From contig JAFEMH010000076.1 in NCBI GenBank assembly GCA_022495995.1, positions 434,001-498,000 on the forward strand: a DNA stretch of 64,000 nt. Reading direction: 5' to 3'. Position numbers and translations under genes: made by a program. The stretch is from Adenophora triphylla var. japonica (Eukaryota; Streptophyta; Magnoliopsida; Asterales; Campanulaceae). The notes beneath the pieces are model-generated. The model had not been told where the DNA came from and made no database searches. It worked only from the letters and a program-made list of their open reading frames with translations. The number at the start of each line of letters is the position of its first letter. Positions within the stretch are counted from its first letter, which is position 1. Below, one piece after another: positions 31,114 through 40,879 of the stretch.

Positions 31114-33444
31114 CTAGACGGCCCCGATCACGGACATCCACGCTCCTCGGGAGGCGCACCGCATGAACTCCACGAGCCTCCTAGCGTGGCGGACCACCCG
31201 TCCACCGGCCTCGCCCGGCGTCATTGTACGTACGGCCGGATACTGCGAACCGGGGAAAGTCATCGAAAGCGAGCGAAAGTACGGATACAACATGTGCGGG
31301 AATGCTACTATCAAATGCGAGAAAATCAAAAAGGGTGCTCACCAAAGCATTGGGGTCCGCCACTGTATCGTGGTCTCGGCTCGGCGGGAGCGGGATCACA
31401 AGTCGCCTACGCGAACCATCCGGCCCCTCGTACGCCGGCCTAGCTCACGGGACCGGAAAATCTCGAGGACCTCCGGGGACCTCGCCCTCTCTATCTTTGC
31501 ACTGCGGGCTCCTCGGCCTCATCATCAAGAAAACATCATAGGCGGCCCCGCTATGATGTACTCGGAAGAAGTATATGCCACTGTATGTACCCCTCCGGCT
31601 CATCCATCGGCATCTCTCGGGGATGCTTTGCATGAACATCGAGAGGATCCACAGGCACCGAGGAAGAGACCACTTGCCTATCTTTGACGAGTCACCCTCT
31701 CCCCCGGATACATGGCGTCGCGGTGAAGTCCCACCGGGAGCTTCCGCCTCCGTGTAGTCTCGGCGGCAATGCGAACAGCGACGGCATCGAACCTACTCCA
31801 CCGGGTCGGTGGATCCTCTCGAGAGAACTCCCGGTTCGGTGCCGAGAGATATCTCCTCGTATGACGCTCGAGTGCCAGCTCTCGAAGAAACCGCCCTCTT
31901 TGCCTTCTTACGCCAAACCAACATGGCGAGGAACGGGGAGACGGTACGGCTCCTTGATGTCCCAAGCACACGGGTGAACACCTTGTAGCACCGGACACCA
32001 AGAGAATGGAAAGTTATGTCAGCTACAAAGCAGATACATACGAGTACATAAAAGAGGCAAGGAAGAGAAAAAGTACGTGAACTTACATCCAAGACAGGCG
32101 TGAAGCAGCTAAAGGAGTGCTCCTCTCCCCGCAAGAACCTGTCCAGGGAGTGGTAAAGCTCGGCCAGTCCAGCCTCCCCCCACGCGAACCCCCTCACGGC
32201 ATCCAAGTCTATCAGCGACCCGAGCAGAGGGAAGTGACAAGACGTGTTAGAAGTCAAGAATAAAGTCGCTGACAGCGCAAACCAAAGGAACCCTTGAGCC
32301 AGACGCTCCGTGGTCATCCTCAAGGACCCAGACAGATAAGCGGCGACACCCGCCTCCGAGATGCCTCTCCATCGGCTGTGCAGAATGCCTAAGCCCCTGG
32401 CATCGGTAATATCAAAACCCGGCGGCCCGGACAAGCTGCTCAGGGGTGTAGCCGTCAACCCAGCACCGGCGTGTTGCCATAAGTCGGCAACCCGGTGATA
32501 GCGGCAAAATCCGTGGGAGTCACCGTCGCCTCCCCATCGAAATGGAAAGTGTGGGTCATATCCCACCAGTACTCGCTCGAGCAACATACATGGACTGCCC
32601 TCGGCGTATCGGTGTCGCGGCTACAACACTGATAAACCCGGCCAACCCGGAGTCAAGCACCAGGCTGCGCGGACTCCTCTCTCCCTCTCGAGCAACGTCC
32701 GGGATAATGTCCCACAATGCTCGCACCGCCTCAAAGGCACCCCGACTCTTCTTGTTATGAGTATTAACCGTCCCTGTCCCCTGCAGACAAATAGCACAGA
32801 AGCAACATCAACAGAAATGCACCAACGCATGTCAAAAGGATGCAATGCCGATACGGTTCTCATTCATATTCTCATTCATTTCGAAAACTCCGTCGAATCC
32901 GGAACTTTCAAACTCCGTCGAATCCGGAACTTTCAAAATCTTTCGAAAACTCCGTCGAATCCGGAACTTTCAAAACATTTCGAAAACTCCGTCGAATCCG
33001 GAACTTTCAAATCTCTTTCGAATTTTTCGAAAATTTACTCCGTCCCGAATTAAAGCTACTTTAATTTTGGAAAATACATCTAGACATGGAATTTTGCAAC
33101 CAAAATTTTTATGTCATCTACCCATAGTGTCAATTGAACTACATCCTAGTCAATTTCGACAACAATTCATGGCAAACTCAAAAGCCCCAATTCAAGCACC
33201 AAAATCCCTAAGTTCATTCCTAGCAAATTTCTAACATTTAAAGAATGCACATTCTTAAAATTAATGGAATTTGTAGGAAACTTACTTGTCTCTTGATCCC
33301 ATCCTTGGAGTTGTGTCTATCCCTCGCCGGATAAAACTCCGCCGGATTCAATGAGTGCACAATGGTTCGAATGGTCCGAACCCATCGAGTTCTTTCGTCA
33401 TCGGTCCTTCCGTGGCGAGCCATTGGTCCTCCTTCACCTTCCAT
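31114..33444 (-). pseudogene. Antisense plant mobile domain (PMD) gene with four exons, element A
   Basis: Minus-strand exons: 33444-33286 (53 codons from ATG, donor GTAAGT), 32780-32087 (acceptor TTTGTCTGCAG, donor GTAAGT), about 31981-31343 (acceptor CTACAAG, donor GTGAGC), 31242-31114 (acceptor TTCGCAG, stop TAG). The first three exon-intron joins fall at the same places as in E, and the exon 1/intron 1 join is phase 0 in both. Exon 2 carries the PMD signature: Y-W-W-D-M-T-H-T-F-H, then VTPTDFAAITGLPTYG, and DAVRGFAWGEAGLAELYHSL near its end. PMD proteins such as Arabidopsis MAIN/MAIL1 are nuclear; transposon-borne copies are known. Frameshifts inside exons 2-4, possibly sequence errors. 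Confidence 0.75.
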
Positions 33445-33900
33445 AGCGAATTTCCTTCATAAATTCGAGCAAACCTTGCAATTTGGGTTGGAATTTTTCT
33501 CTCTTTTCTTTCCTCTCTCGCCGACAACAATGAAAGAAAATGGATTCTTCTTCCTCGGCCTCGGCGCTGAATAGGACTTTGTCAAATTCAGTAAAAGTCC
33601 GGCCGGACTCTTACTGCACCAGAAAAAGATTCCTTCCATTTTGGTCCCTCTACTTTTGGCAATTCCAATTTTACCTCTTTTGGGCCTCCCCAAAAGTATA
33701 AAATTCCCCAGTTAGACATTTCTAACGCCCATCCCCCGAGGATAAATTCCCAGTTAGTTTTCACTAACGCTTGTCTCCTGACGTTAAATTCAGTCCAGTT
33801 GACGTTTGACATTCAAACGTTCAATCATTTCTCCGGACATTCCAGTTACTATTCCGTCTCCCGACGTTAAAATTTAATAATGGTCTTCACCATTAACTTC
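33445..33900 (-). promoter_or_regulatory. 5' flank of antisense PMD gene, element A
   Basis: No other gene. On the minus strand a purine-rich leader (GCCGAGGAAGAAGAA, GAGAGAGGAAAG) precedes the ATG; E has the equivalent GCCGAGGAAGAGAGAGAG before its PMD ATG. A definite TATA box was not found. Confidence 0.5.
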
Positions 33901-33903
33901 TCA

Positions 33904-34545
33904 AATCGCGACCTTTCACGGTCCGATTCCAAGTCTCAATCGCGACCTTTCACGGTCCGATCTCAATTCTCAACCGCGACCTTTCACGGTCCGATTCCAA
34001 GTCTTAACCGCGACCTTTCACGGTCCGATTCCAAGTCTTAACCGCGACATTTCACGTTCCGATCTCAATTCTCAAATCGCGACTTTTCACGGTCCGATTT
34101 CAAGTCTTAATCGCGACCTTTCACGGTCCGATTCCAATTCTCAATCGCGACCTTTCACGGTCCGATTTCAAGTCTTAATCGCGACCTTTCACGGTCTGAT
34201 TCCAATTCTCAATCGCGACTTTTCACGGTCCGATTTCAAGTCTTAATCGCGACCTTTCACGGTCCGATTCCAATTCTCAATCGCGACCTTTCACGGTCCG
34301 ATTTCAAGTCTTAATCGCGACCTTTCACGGTCTAATTCCAATTCTCAATCGCGACCTTTCACGGTCCGATTTCAAAGTCTTAATCGCGACCTTTCACGGT
34401 CCGATTCCAAATCCTTAACCACGACCTTTCACGGTCCGATTCCAATCCTCAATCGCGACCTTTCACGGTCCAATTTCAATCCCCCATCTTGACCTTTCAC
34501 GGTCCCATCTCAAACAGTTAATCCTGACCTTCACGGTCCGACCTC
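33904..34545 (+). repeat. 34-bp tandem repeat, about 19 units
   Basis: Unit ATCGCGACCTTTCACGGTCC then GATTCCAAGTCTTA. Each unit contains GACC-TTTCAC-GGTC, a four-base inverted repeat. Later units decay toward 34545. Confidence 0.85.
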
Positions 34546-34599
34546 CACTCTCCTATCGAGACCTTCGCTGTTCGTCCTCTCCGGCAACAGCAATAAGCC

Positions 34600-34830
34600 C
34601 GAACCCCAAGGCACGAACGCCTTGCAACAATCCCTCTTCGGCCATCCTCGTAAGCCCGAACACCTTTTCACTTCAGCAAGTGAACATTCATCTCCGACCG
34701 CCAATCGTAAGCTCGATCGTTCCACTCAACGGCCAAGAATTAATAAGCCCGCACAACAATCCCTCTTCGGCCATCAAGGTAAGCCCAAACGCTCATCCCC
34801 AGCAGGATAAACCTGGCAACAGCAATAAGC
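34600..34830 (+). repeat. Diffuse 36-bp repeats in A 3' region
   Basis: Copies of CAACAATCCCTCTTCGGCCA and AAGGTAAGCCC interspersed with other sequence; same family as 838-925. Confidence 0.65.
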
Positions 34831-34967
34831 CCAGCACCCAAGGCACGAACGCCTTCGTCACAGGATAAATGTATCCTCGCAACTTCGGTTTGAGGCGCCA
34901 CACGCCCTCGTCAGCATCGCAACTCCGGTTTGAGGCGCCACACGCCCTCGAAGGTTTCAGAAGTCCC

Positions 34968-35190
34968 AGGTTCAGACGCCTCCTAACAGTCTCCATTCAG
35001 GTACAGGTACCTCGCGAATGGTCTCATTCAGGTTCAGACGCCTCCTAACAGTCTCCATTCAGGTACAGGTACCTCGCGAATGGTCTCATTCAGGTTCAGA
35101 CGCCTCCTAACAGTCTCCATTCAGGTACAGGTACCTCGCGAATGGTCTCATTCAGGTTTAGACACCTCCTAACATGTCTCGCTCAGGTCA
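34968..35190 (+). repeat. 62-bp tandem repeat, about 3.5 units
   Basis: Unit includes GGTTCAGACGCCTCCTAACA, GTCTCCATTCAGGTACAGG and TACCTCGCGAATGG. Located between the antisense genes and the PPT. Confidence 0.85.
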
Positions 35191-35220
35191 AGGTCCCCAC
35201 GCGCGGCCCTTGCACCCTTT

Positions 35221-35300
35221 CGAACTACGATCGGCTTGATTCCCGCTCGGGATACGTAGGAATCCTTTTCGCTAAGGGTCCAGCCAGCTGACCGCCCAGG
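35221..35300 (+). promoter_or_regulatory. 3' hairpin motif, element A
   Basis: CGAACTACGATCGGCTTG, ATTCCC-GCTC-GGGAT, ACGTAGG, then GGGTCCAGCC; the A version of the motif seen in B and E. Confidence 0.7.
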
Positions 35301-35378
35301 TCTCTTTCAAAGTAAGGCATCCCGATTTGGATCCTTATCTTTTTCAACGACCCCACCTCCTTCGGAGGAGACGTCGCT

Positions 35379-35389
35379 GAGGGGCTAAC
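35379..35389 (+). promoter_or_regulatory. Polypurine tract, element A
   Basis: GAGGGGCTAAC immediately before the LTR start TGTAAGTACCC. Confidence 0.75.
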
Positions 35390-37535
35390 TGTAAGTACCC
35401 AAATCCGGATCGTCCAAATCCGTCAGAAAGTTAACCGAAATCCGTTAACTGGCCCGCTCCAGGTTAACCGGAACTCGTTAAACTCCCCGTTGTTGTGCCA
35501 ACGAGACGTCCGGGGATCGCCCGTGCATCCCGACGTCGAACCGTACTAACACGTGTCATCTCACGTAAAAGTATGGCTTTCCACTGAAAACGCATTTTTC
35601 GGCACTTTCAGGGCGTTTCGGACATTTTCGGTTGTTATTTTAAAAAACGGACAAAACCGGGACCCGGGAACAAACTTCCACCTCAGCTGGTGACTCAGAG
35701 GGCACGTGGCACGCATGCCACCTCCCTCTTGTCACCCTTCAATCAAATTCAAAGGGAAAAGACAAAAATACCCCTGATTTGCAAGCCTAGTCGGCCGGAC
35801 TCCACATTGCACTTTTCTGTAAATTGCCGGCAAGTCCCCCAGTTTCCAAAATACCCAAAAACCCCACGGATTCGGTCCAAGTCCGTCCGGACTCCTCTTT
35901 GCAATTTTCACCCTATAAATAGAAGTTCTTTGTCAAAGGCGAAAAGAGACCAAAATCACTCCAAAATTCACCACCCCCTCGGCCCAACTGATTTTCACCC
36001 CTTCCGAGCTTCCGTTCTGTCTCGATTCGCGTGAAACCTTCGTATTTCGATCAAATACGCACCCTACTACTTCGAAACAACCTTTTGAATCACTTTCCGT
36101 GTCCCGTACACACCTCTCGAGCCAAAGGAGTCGACCCTAGCCATAGGTATAACTCCCTCTCTCTAAATCTCTCGTTCCGTCTCGGTTTACGCGCCAGTCG
36201 CTACAACCGTTTCGAACATCGTTATCGAAATGTAGACGCCTCCGTCTAACGGGGTCCGATACGTTTTAGCCCCTCGATTCTCTTCTCTTTCCGTAAGAGA
36301 AGTAATCACGGGTTAAAACGGCGTTCCGACCCCGTTCCGTTTACTTTTATTGTCATTTATCAATTCCGGATCGATCGATCCGTTGATCGTTACTTAATTT
36401 TCGTCATTTACAAATCCGAGCCGTTTGGCCTCGTTGATCGTCATTTACAATTCCGAGCCGATTGGCCTCGTCGATCGTCATTTACGATTCCGGATCGTTT
36501 GATTCCGTTGACACTGCTTTAAATACTGTCATTTACAAGTTCGACCCGTTTGGATCGTGATAGTATTTACTTTTCAAAGTCCGAGTCGCAACCCGATTCG
36601 TTGATCGCATATCATTTAATACGCATTTTTCCCGTAAAAATCGTTAACAATGTAATGCCCGGTTCAAAACCGGAGTTCGTCCGTCGAACTCTCTTTCAAA
36701 ACACGCGAAATGACGTTCGGCCTCCGAATGCTCGTCTTCAAACTAAAAGCCGCCATTTGACACTTAAAATCATTTAATACGCATTTTTCCCGTAAAAATC
36801 GTTAACAATGACACGCCCGGTTCAAAAAACCAGAGTTCGACCTTCGAACTCCTTTTCAAAAACTCAAAATCGACGTTTGCCACGCAAACGCTCATTTCCG
36901 TCTCAAAACCGACGTTTGCCACGCAAACGCTCATTTCAACTCAAAATCGACGTTTGCCACGCAAACGCTCATTTCCGTCTCAAAACCGACGTTTGCCACG
37001 CAAACGCTCATTTCAACTTAAAATCGACGTTTGCCACGCAAACGCTCATTTCAAACTCAAAACCGACGTTTGTCATTCAAACGCTCGTCTTTTCAAAAGT
37101 CACCTAATAAACGTTTGTCATTCAAACCAAGATTAAGCTTGTCATTCAAGCCCCCATTTCAAAACACACACACACACACACACGATTTTGAGAAAGGTAG
37201 AAAGACTCGTCATGCGAGGCGTTTCGGGCGATCTCGTAATACTCTACCCGAAACGTAACTTGACCTCCGAACCTAACAATCTCTGGTACTAAAAGCTTTT
37301 TACTTATTTTTGCTACCAATAAAAATGATCCCCTTTTTCAAAGCCTTTTCCTAAGTTTTTGCTACCAATAAAAACGACACCATTTTCTAAAGCCGTTTCT
37401 CAACGTTTGGGCTGAAAATACAAAAACCGCGTGGCGACTCCTCATTTTTCCTTCCCATGAAGCGAGGTCTCAGACACCAACCCCCCGCGAAAGACAACCG
37501 CGTTTCGCTCCCGCGCGAAATCCCGGGTAATTTCA
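35390..37535 (+). repeat. Element A 3' LTR
   Basis: TGTAAGTACCCAAATC to GGGTAATTTCA, about 2.15 kb. TATAAATA at 35914-35921. Hairpin array at 36659-37155 with five CGTTTGC/GCAAACG units instead of four in LTR1. CA run 37164-37183. U5 module 37203-37270 with perfect nine-base arms CGTTTCGGG (37220-37228) and CCCGAAACG (37247-37255). Followed at once by D post-pol sequence. Confidence 0.9.
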
Positions 37536-37738
37536 ACCGCCTTTTTTTTTGGGTTTTCAGCCTAGCTGGGCATTACTCTTTTTGCACTAAAATTTTTTTC
37601 TTTCTTCTTTTTTTTTTTTTGGGTGCAACCCTGTCTTTTGCCTGGACCGCCCCTTTTTGTGGGTTTTCAGCCTAGCTGGGCATTAATCTTTAAAAAAATT
37701 CTTTTTTTTCTTTTTTTTCTTTTTTTATATGTATTTTT
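37536..37738 (-). repeat. Post-pol 95-bp repeats of D, cut by A
   Basis: Two units with CCGCCCCTTTTTGTGGG / GCCTAGCTGGGCATTA / CTTTTTGCACTAAAATTTTT followed by T-rich runs; E has three such units at 53560-53845. The leftmost unit is interrupted by the end of A LTR2. Confidence 0.75.
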
Positions 37739-38140
37739 TTAGACATAGTACCTGCGGAGCTTATCACCGTTGACTGGGTGGACAAATGGATTGCCGTCCA
37801 GGTTCGCAAGCTTCATTGCTCCTCCTGATAGTATCTTCTGCACCACATACGAGCCGATCCAAATGGGTTCCCACTTTCCCAGGGGGTTGTCTCTGGTGGG
37901 GCGTTTCACTTTTAGCACTAGGTCACCTTCTTTGATGTCCCTGGCCTTGACTTTTTTGTCGAATGCCCTGGCCATTTGCCTCTGGTAGGCTCGGGTGTGC
38001 TCCATGGCTTTTAGCCTTCTTTCATCAAGCAGGGCCAACTCATCGTGCCGGCTGCGCAGCCATTCTACCTCATTGACACTGTTTTCCTGGAGGACCCTTA
38101 GTGACGGGATTTCCAACTCCACTAGCAACACTGCTTCCAT
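37739..38140 (-). CDS. pol: C-terminal part of D pol (integrase C-terminal region)
   Basis: 133 residues, open. It begins within pol (V-E-L-E-I-P-S-L-R-V-L near its start), includes W-L-R-S-R-H-D-E-L-A-L-L-D-E, a K-K-V-K-A-R-D-I-K-E-G-D-L-V-L-K segment typical of the SH3-like integrase C-terminus, and GGAMKLANLDG, ending DKLRRYYV and a stop. It is separated from the upstream 508-residue frame by a single frame change around 38145, so it was one polyprotein. Confidence 0.75.
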   Translation of the reverse strand: MEAVLLVELEIPSLRVLQENSVNEVEWLRSRHDELALLDERRLKAMEHTRAYQRQMARAFDKKVKARDIKEGDLVLKVKRPTRDNPLGKWEPIWIGSYVVQKILSGGAMKLANLDGNPFVHPVNGDKLRRYYV

Positions 38141-38148
38141 CCCTTAAG

Positions 38149-39675
38149 TTAGGGCAAAGGGAGTTTCTCCCGTAGCTGTTCTGACAGACGTTCTGTAGCC
38201 CCAGAGTGCCAGGTGCAGCTTCTCAGGCCAGTCACGACCATGGGTGGCCATTTTCGGATAATCCGCTCGAGCGTCTTATTGGCAGCTTCTGCGGCTCCAT
38301 TGGTCTGAGGTCTGTATGGGGATGACTTGTGGCAAGTGATTCTGAATTCTGACAGCAATTTATCGCAGTCCCCTTCAAAGTGCGACCCGTTATCTGAAAT
38401 GACCTCATTGGGCACCCCGTATCTGCACATAATGTTTTCTTTGATGAACTGGGCCACTTTTCTGGAAGTGAGGACCTTGTAGGACTTGGCCTCTACCCAC
38501 TTTATGAGGTAGTCGACTGCCACTAACACGAATTCATGCCTATTGCTTCCTGTCAGGGCTATCTTCCCTATCACTTCAATACCCCAAGTTGCAAACGGCC
38601 AAGGAGTCTTCATGTAGTACAGGTCATGAGGCGGAAGATGATTGAGGTTGGCAAACCGTTGGCATTTGTCGCACTGTCGGACATGCTGGACACAGTCTGT
38701 TTCCATGGAAATCCAATAGTAACCCATTCTGAGGATCACTTGCATCAATGCTCGGGCATTCATATGAGGACCGCAAGGACCATTGTGGACTTCGATCATC
38801 AATTCTCTGGCCCTTTCTTGGGTGACACATAGGAGGAGTGGTCCTTGGTACCGTTTCTTGTACAGGTCGCCCCCTAGGATGACATAGTGGGAGGCCAACT
38901 GTTTCAAGGCTTGCAAGCTCTTGCCTTTGATGCCTTCCCTTGGTCTACCTTCTTTATCTTTGAAAGCTGATTCCCCATCTTTGAGGAATTGGTAAATCTG
39001 ACTATACCAGGGTTCCTTGACAGGCTCGGGTCCCAAGTCTATTTCACAACAGAAAGCCGGGGCTTCTCTTCTACCCACTCTGAAGGGTTTTATGGCCTTT
39101 CCCTTGGGGATCTCTACCAGTGAGGCTAGAGTAGCTAAGGCATTTGCGAATTTGTTCTTATCCCTTGGCAGGTAATGGAAGGTCACCTCTCTGAACTGCT
39201 CAGTCAACTCTTCCATGTAGGCATGATACCTCTGAAGATTAGGATCCACAGCCTTCCACTTGTTGGAGACCTGGTTGATGATCAGGGCTGAGTCTCCATA
39301 GACCTCAAGCTCCTTGACATTCCTTTCTAGGGCAGCCTCTAAACCAGCAATGCAAGCTTCATACTCGGCGACATTGTTCATGGCAGGGATGTTCAACTTG
39401 AGGGCTATTGGCGTGTGCTCATCTTTCGGATCGACCAGTAGCATCCCTACGCCATTTCCTCTTTTTTTAGCAGCTCCGTCAAAGAATAGCTGCCATCGGT
39501 TCTCAGGTTCAACTACTAAGATCCCTTCATCTGGGAATTGGGGTTCAGGCCCTCGGTCCTCATTGCTAGGGAAGTTTGCCAGGTGGTCTGACAACGCTTG
39601 ACCCTTGATGATCTTTCTCGTCACATAGTTAATGTCATACTCAGCTAAGAAGAATGACCACTTTGCTAGGCACAT
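38149..39675 (-). CDS. pol: D pol: archaeal-like RNase H plus integrase
   Basis: 508-residue open frame. Residues about 60-200 are the second RNase H (WQLFFDGAAKKRGNGVGMLL, NNVAEYEACIAGLEAALE, DSALIINQVSNKW). Then a connector, an H2C2 zinc finger (EVHNGPCGPHMNARALMQVI, later CDKCQ) and the integrase core: FATWGIEVIGKI, VISDNGSHFEGD, N-G-A-A-E-A-A-N-K-T-L-E. The first catalytic aspartate is replaced by glutamate (GAA at 38577-38575; A and E have GAC there). The frame is lost after about residue 480. Integrase inserts cDNA; here it is probably inactive. Confidence 0.85.
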   Translation of the reverse strand: MCLAKWSFFLAEYDINYVTRKIIKGQALSDHLANFPSNEDRGPEPQFPDEGILVVEPENRWQLFFDGAAKKRGNGVGMLLVDPKDEHTPIALKLNIPAMNNVAEYEACIAGLEAALERNVKELEVYGDSALIINQVSNKWKAVDPNLQRYHAYMEELTEQFREVTFHYLPRDKNKFANALATLASLVEIPKGKAIKPFRVGRREAPAFCCEIDLGPEPVKEPWYSQIYQFLKDGESAFKDKEGRPREGIKGKSLQALKQLASHYVILGGDLYKKRYQGPLLLCVTQERARELMIEVHNGPCGPHMNARALMQVILRMGYYWISMETDCVQHVRQCDKCQRFANLNHLPPHDLYYMKTPWPFATWGIEVIGKIALTGSNRHEFVLVAVDYLIKWVEAKSYKVLTSRKVAQFIKENIMCRYGVPNEVISDNGSHFEGDCDKLLSEFRITCHKSSPYRPQTNGAAEAANKTLERIIRKWPPMVVTGLRSCTWHSGATERLSEQLREKLPLP

Positions 39676-40188
39676 CTAGAGGGAAGGCTTGTCGAAGATA
39701 TACTTGATGGGGTCCATTTTCGAGACCAAGTTCACAGAGTGGGCTTGCATGTAATGCTTCAATCTTGCCGACTACCTGCACTCGCCTCCCGCACAAGTCT
39801 TTTCGCATGCTGAGTAATTGAGCTCACTTCCCTGCAGCTTTCGGCTGATAAAGTAAATGGCATTTTCTACCTGAGAGTCCTTCTTCTCTTGAGCAAACAT
39901 AGCCCCAACTACCGTATCAGTGACAGTGAGATAGAGCAGAAGAGGTTTCTGTCTATGTGAGGGGCATAGCACCGGAGGATGTACTAAGTACGCCTTGATT
40001 TGGTCAAAGGCATCTTGGCATTCCTCGGTCCATTTTGTGTCTGCATTCTTCTTCATAAGCTTGAAGATGGGCTCGCACATGGTAGTCAGCTGGTTAACAA
40101 AATGGCTGATGTACTGTAGTTTGCCCATAAAGCTTTTGACCTCTGTCTGGGTTCGAGGTGGCTTCATATCCATAATGGCCTTGATCTT
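39676..40188 (-). pseudogene. pol: D pol: RT connection and RNase H
   Basis: Open at 39772-40173: MDMKPPRTQTEVKSFMGKLQ, FDQIKAYLVHPPVLCP, LLLYLTVTDTVVGAMFAQ, ENAIYFISRKLQGSELNYSA. This is the RNase H joined to RT in Ty3/gypsy elements. A frame change separates it from RT at about 40188 and from the second RNase H at about 39775-39675 (K-D-P-I-K-Y-I-F-D-K region readable). Confidence 0.8.
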
Positions 40189-40870
40189 TCAGGGGTCGAC
40201 TTCAATACCTCGCTTCGTGACCATATACCCAAGCACTTTTCCCCTTGTCACTCCAAAGGTGCATTTGGCAGGGTTCAGTCTCATGGAATGCTGTCTCAAC
40301 CTCTCAAAGAACTTTCGCAAGTTGACAAAGTGCTGTCCATCCTCGCCTTTAGAGTGGATTATCATGTCGTCGACGTAGACCTCAATCTCCTTGTGGATCA
40401 TGTCGTGAAAGAGTGCGGTCACTGCCCTCTGATAAGTAGCCCCGGCGTTCTTAAGCCCAAAAGGCATCACTGTATAGCAGTATGTTCCCCACAACGTGGT
40501 GAAGGCTGTCTTTTCTTGGTCCTCCTCGGCCATCTTGATCTGGTAGTAGCCAGCGAAGCAATCAACGAAGGATTTGACTTCGTAGTTAGCAGTGGCATCC
40601 ACCAGAATGTCTATGTTTGGCAAGGGATAGTCGTCCTTAGGGCTGGCTTTATTTAGATCTCGAAAATCTACTCAGCAGCGCACCTTCCCATTGGCCTTAG
40701 TCACAGTCACGATGTTGGATAGCCATGTCGGATATTCGATGACTCTGATGAATCCTACCCGCAGTAGCTTCTCAATCTCTTCTTTGACCTGTAGAGACCA
40801 CTCTGGCTTGATCTTTCTCGGTTACGCTGCGGCTTAGCATGCGGTGCTAGAGGGATTACGTGCTCCACAA
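40189..40870 (-). pseudogene. pol: D pol: reverse transcriptase
   Basis: Frames cover Y-P-T-W-L-S-N-I-V-T-V-T-K-A-N-G-K-V-R, D-F-R-D-L-N-K-A, DDYPLPNIDILVDATANYEV, GYYQIKMAEEDQEKTAFTTL, CYTVMPFGLKNAGATYQRAV, EVYVDDMIIHSKGEDGQHF and LNPAKCTFGV. The catalytic YVDD is at 40377-40366. The 40189-40623 part is one open frame; in-frame TGA (at 40671) and frame changes upstream. Confidence 0.85.
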
Positions 40871-40879
40871 TCGAACTGC

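Larger units (their letters stand above)
1134..37535 (+). mobile_element. Element A: Tat/Ogre-type Ty3/gypsy retrotransposon, interrupted by B
   Basis: Two LTRs in the same orientation (1134-3348 and 35390-37535; by eye roughly 90-95% alike where I compared them) bracket an internal region of about 18.5 kb once nested element B (15697-29181) is removed. The order is PBS, leader, gag, protease 1, linker, protease 2, RT, RNase H, archaeal-like RNase H, integrase, then two antisense genes, tandem repeats, PPT. The dual RNase H and the TGGCGACTCCGCTGG PBS place it in the Tat/Ogre group. Coding parts are broken by many frameshifts. Its right end cuts into the post-pol repeats of D, so A lies within D. 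On its left is A' rather than D. Confidence 0.85.

Noticed and set aside
31163..31687. Plus-strand open frame of 174 residues over the A PMD exon 3.
   Set aside because: It is the shadow of the antisense PMD coding sequence; it matches nothing in E.
29182..35389. A host gene region between B and A LTR2.
   Set aside because: The layout (antisense PMD and second gene, repeats, hairpin motif, PPT) matches the 3' region of E, and 29770-30545 recurs at the left window edge, so it is part of element A.
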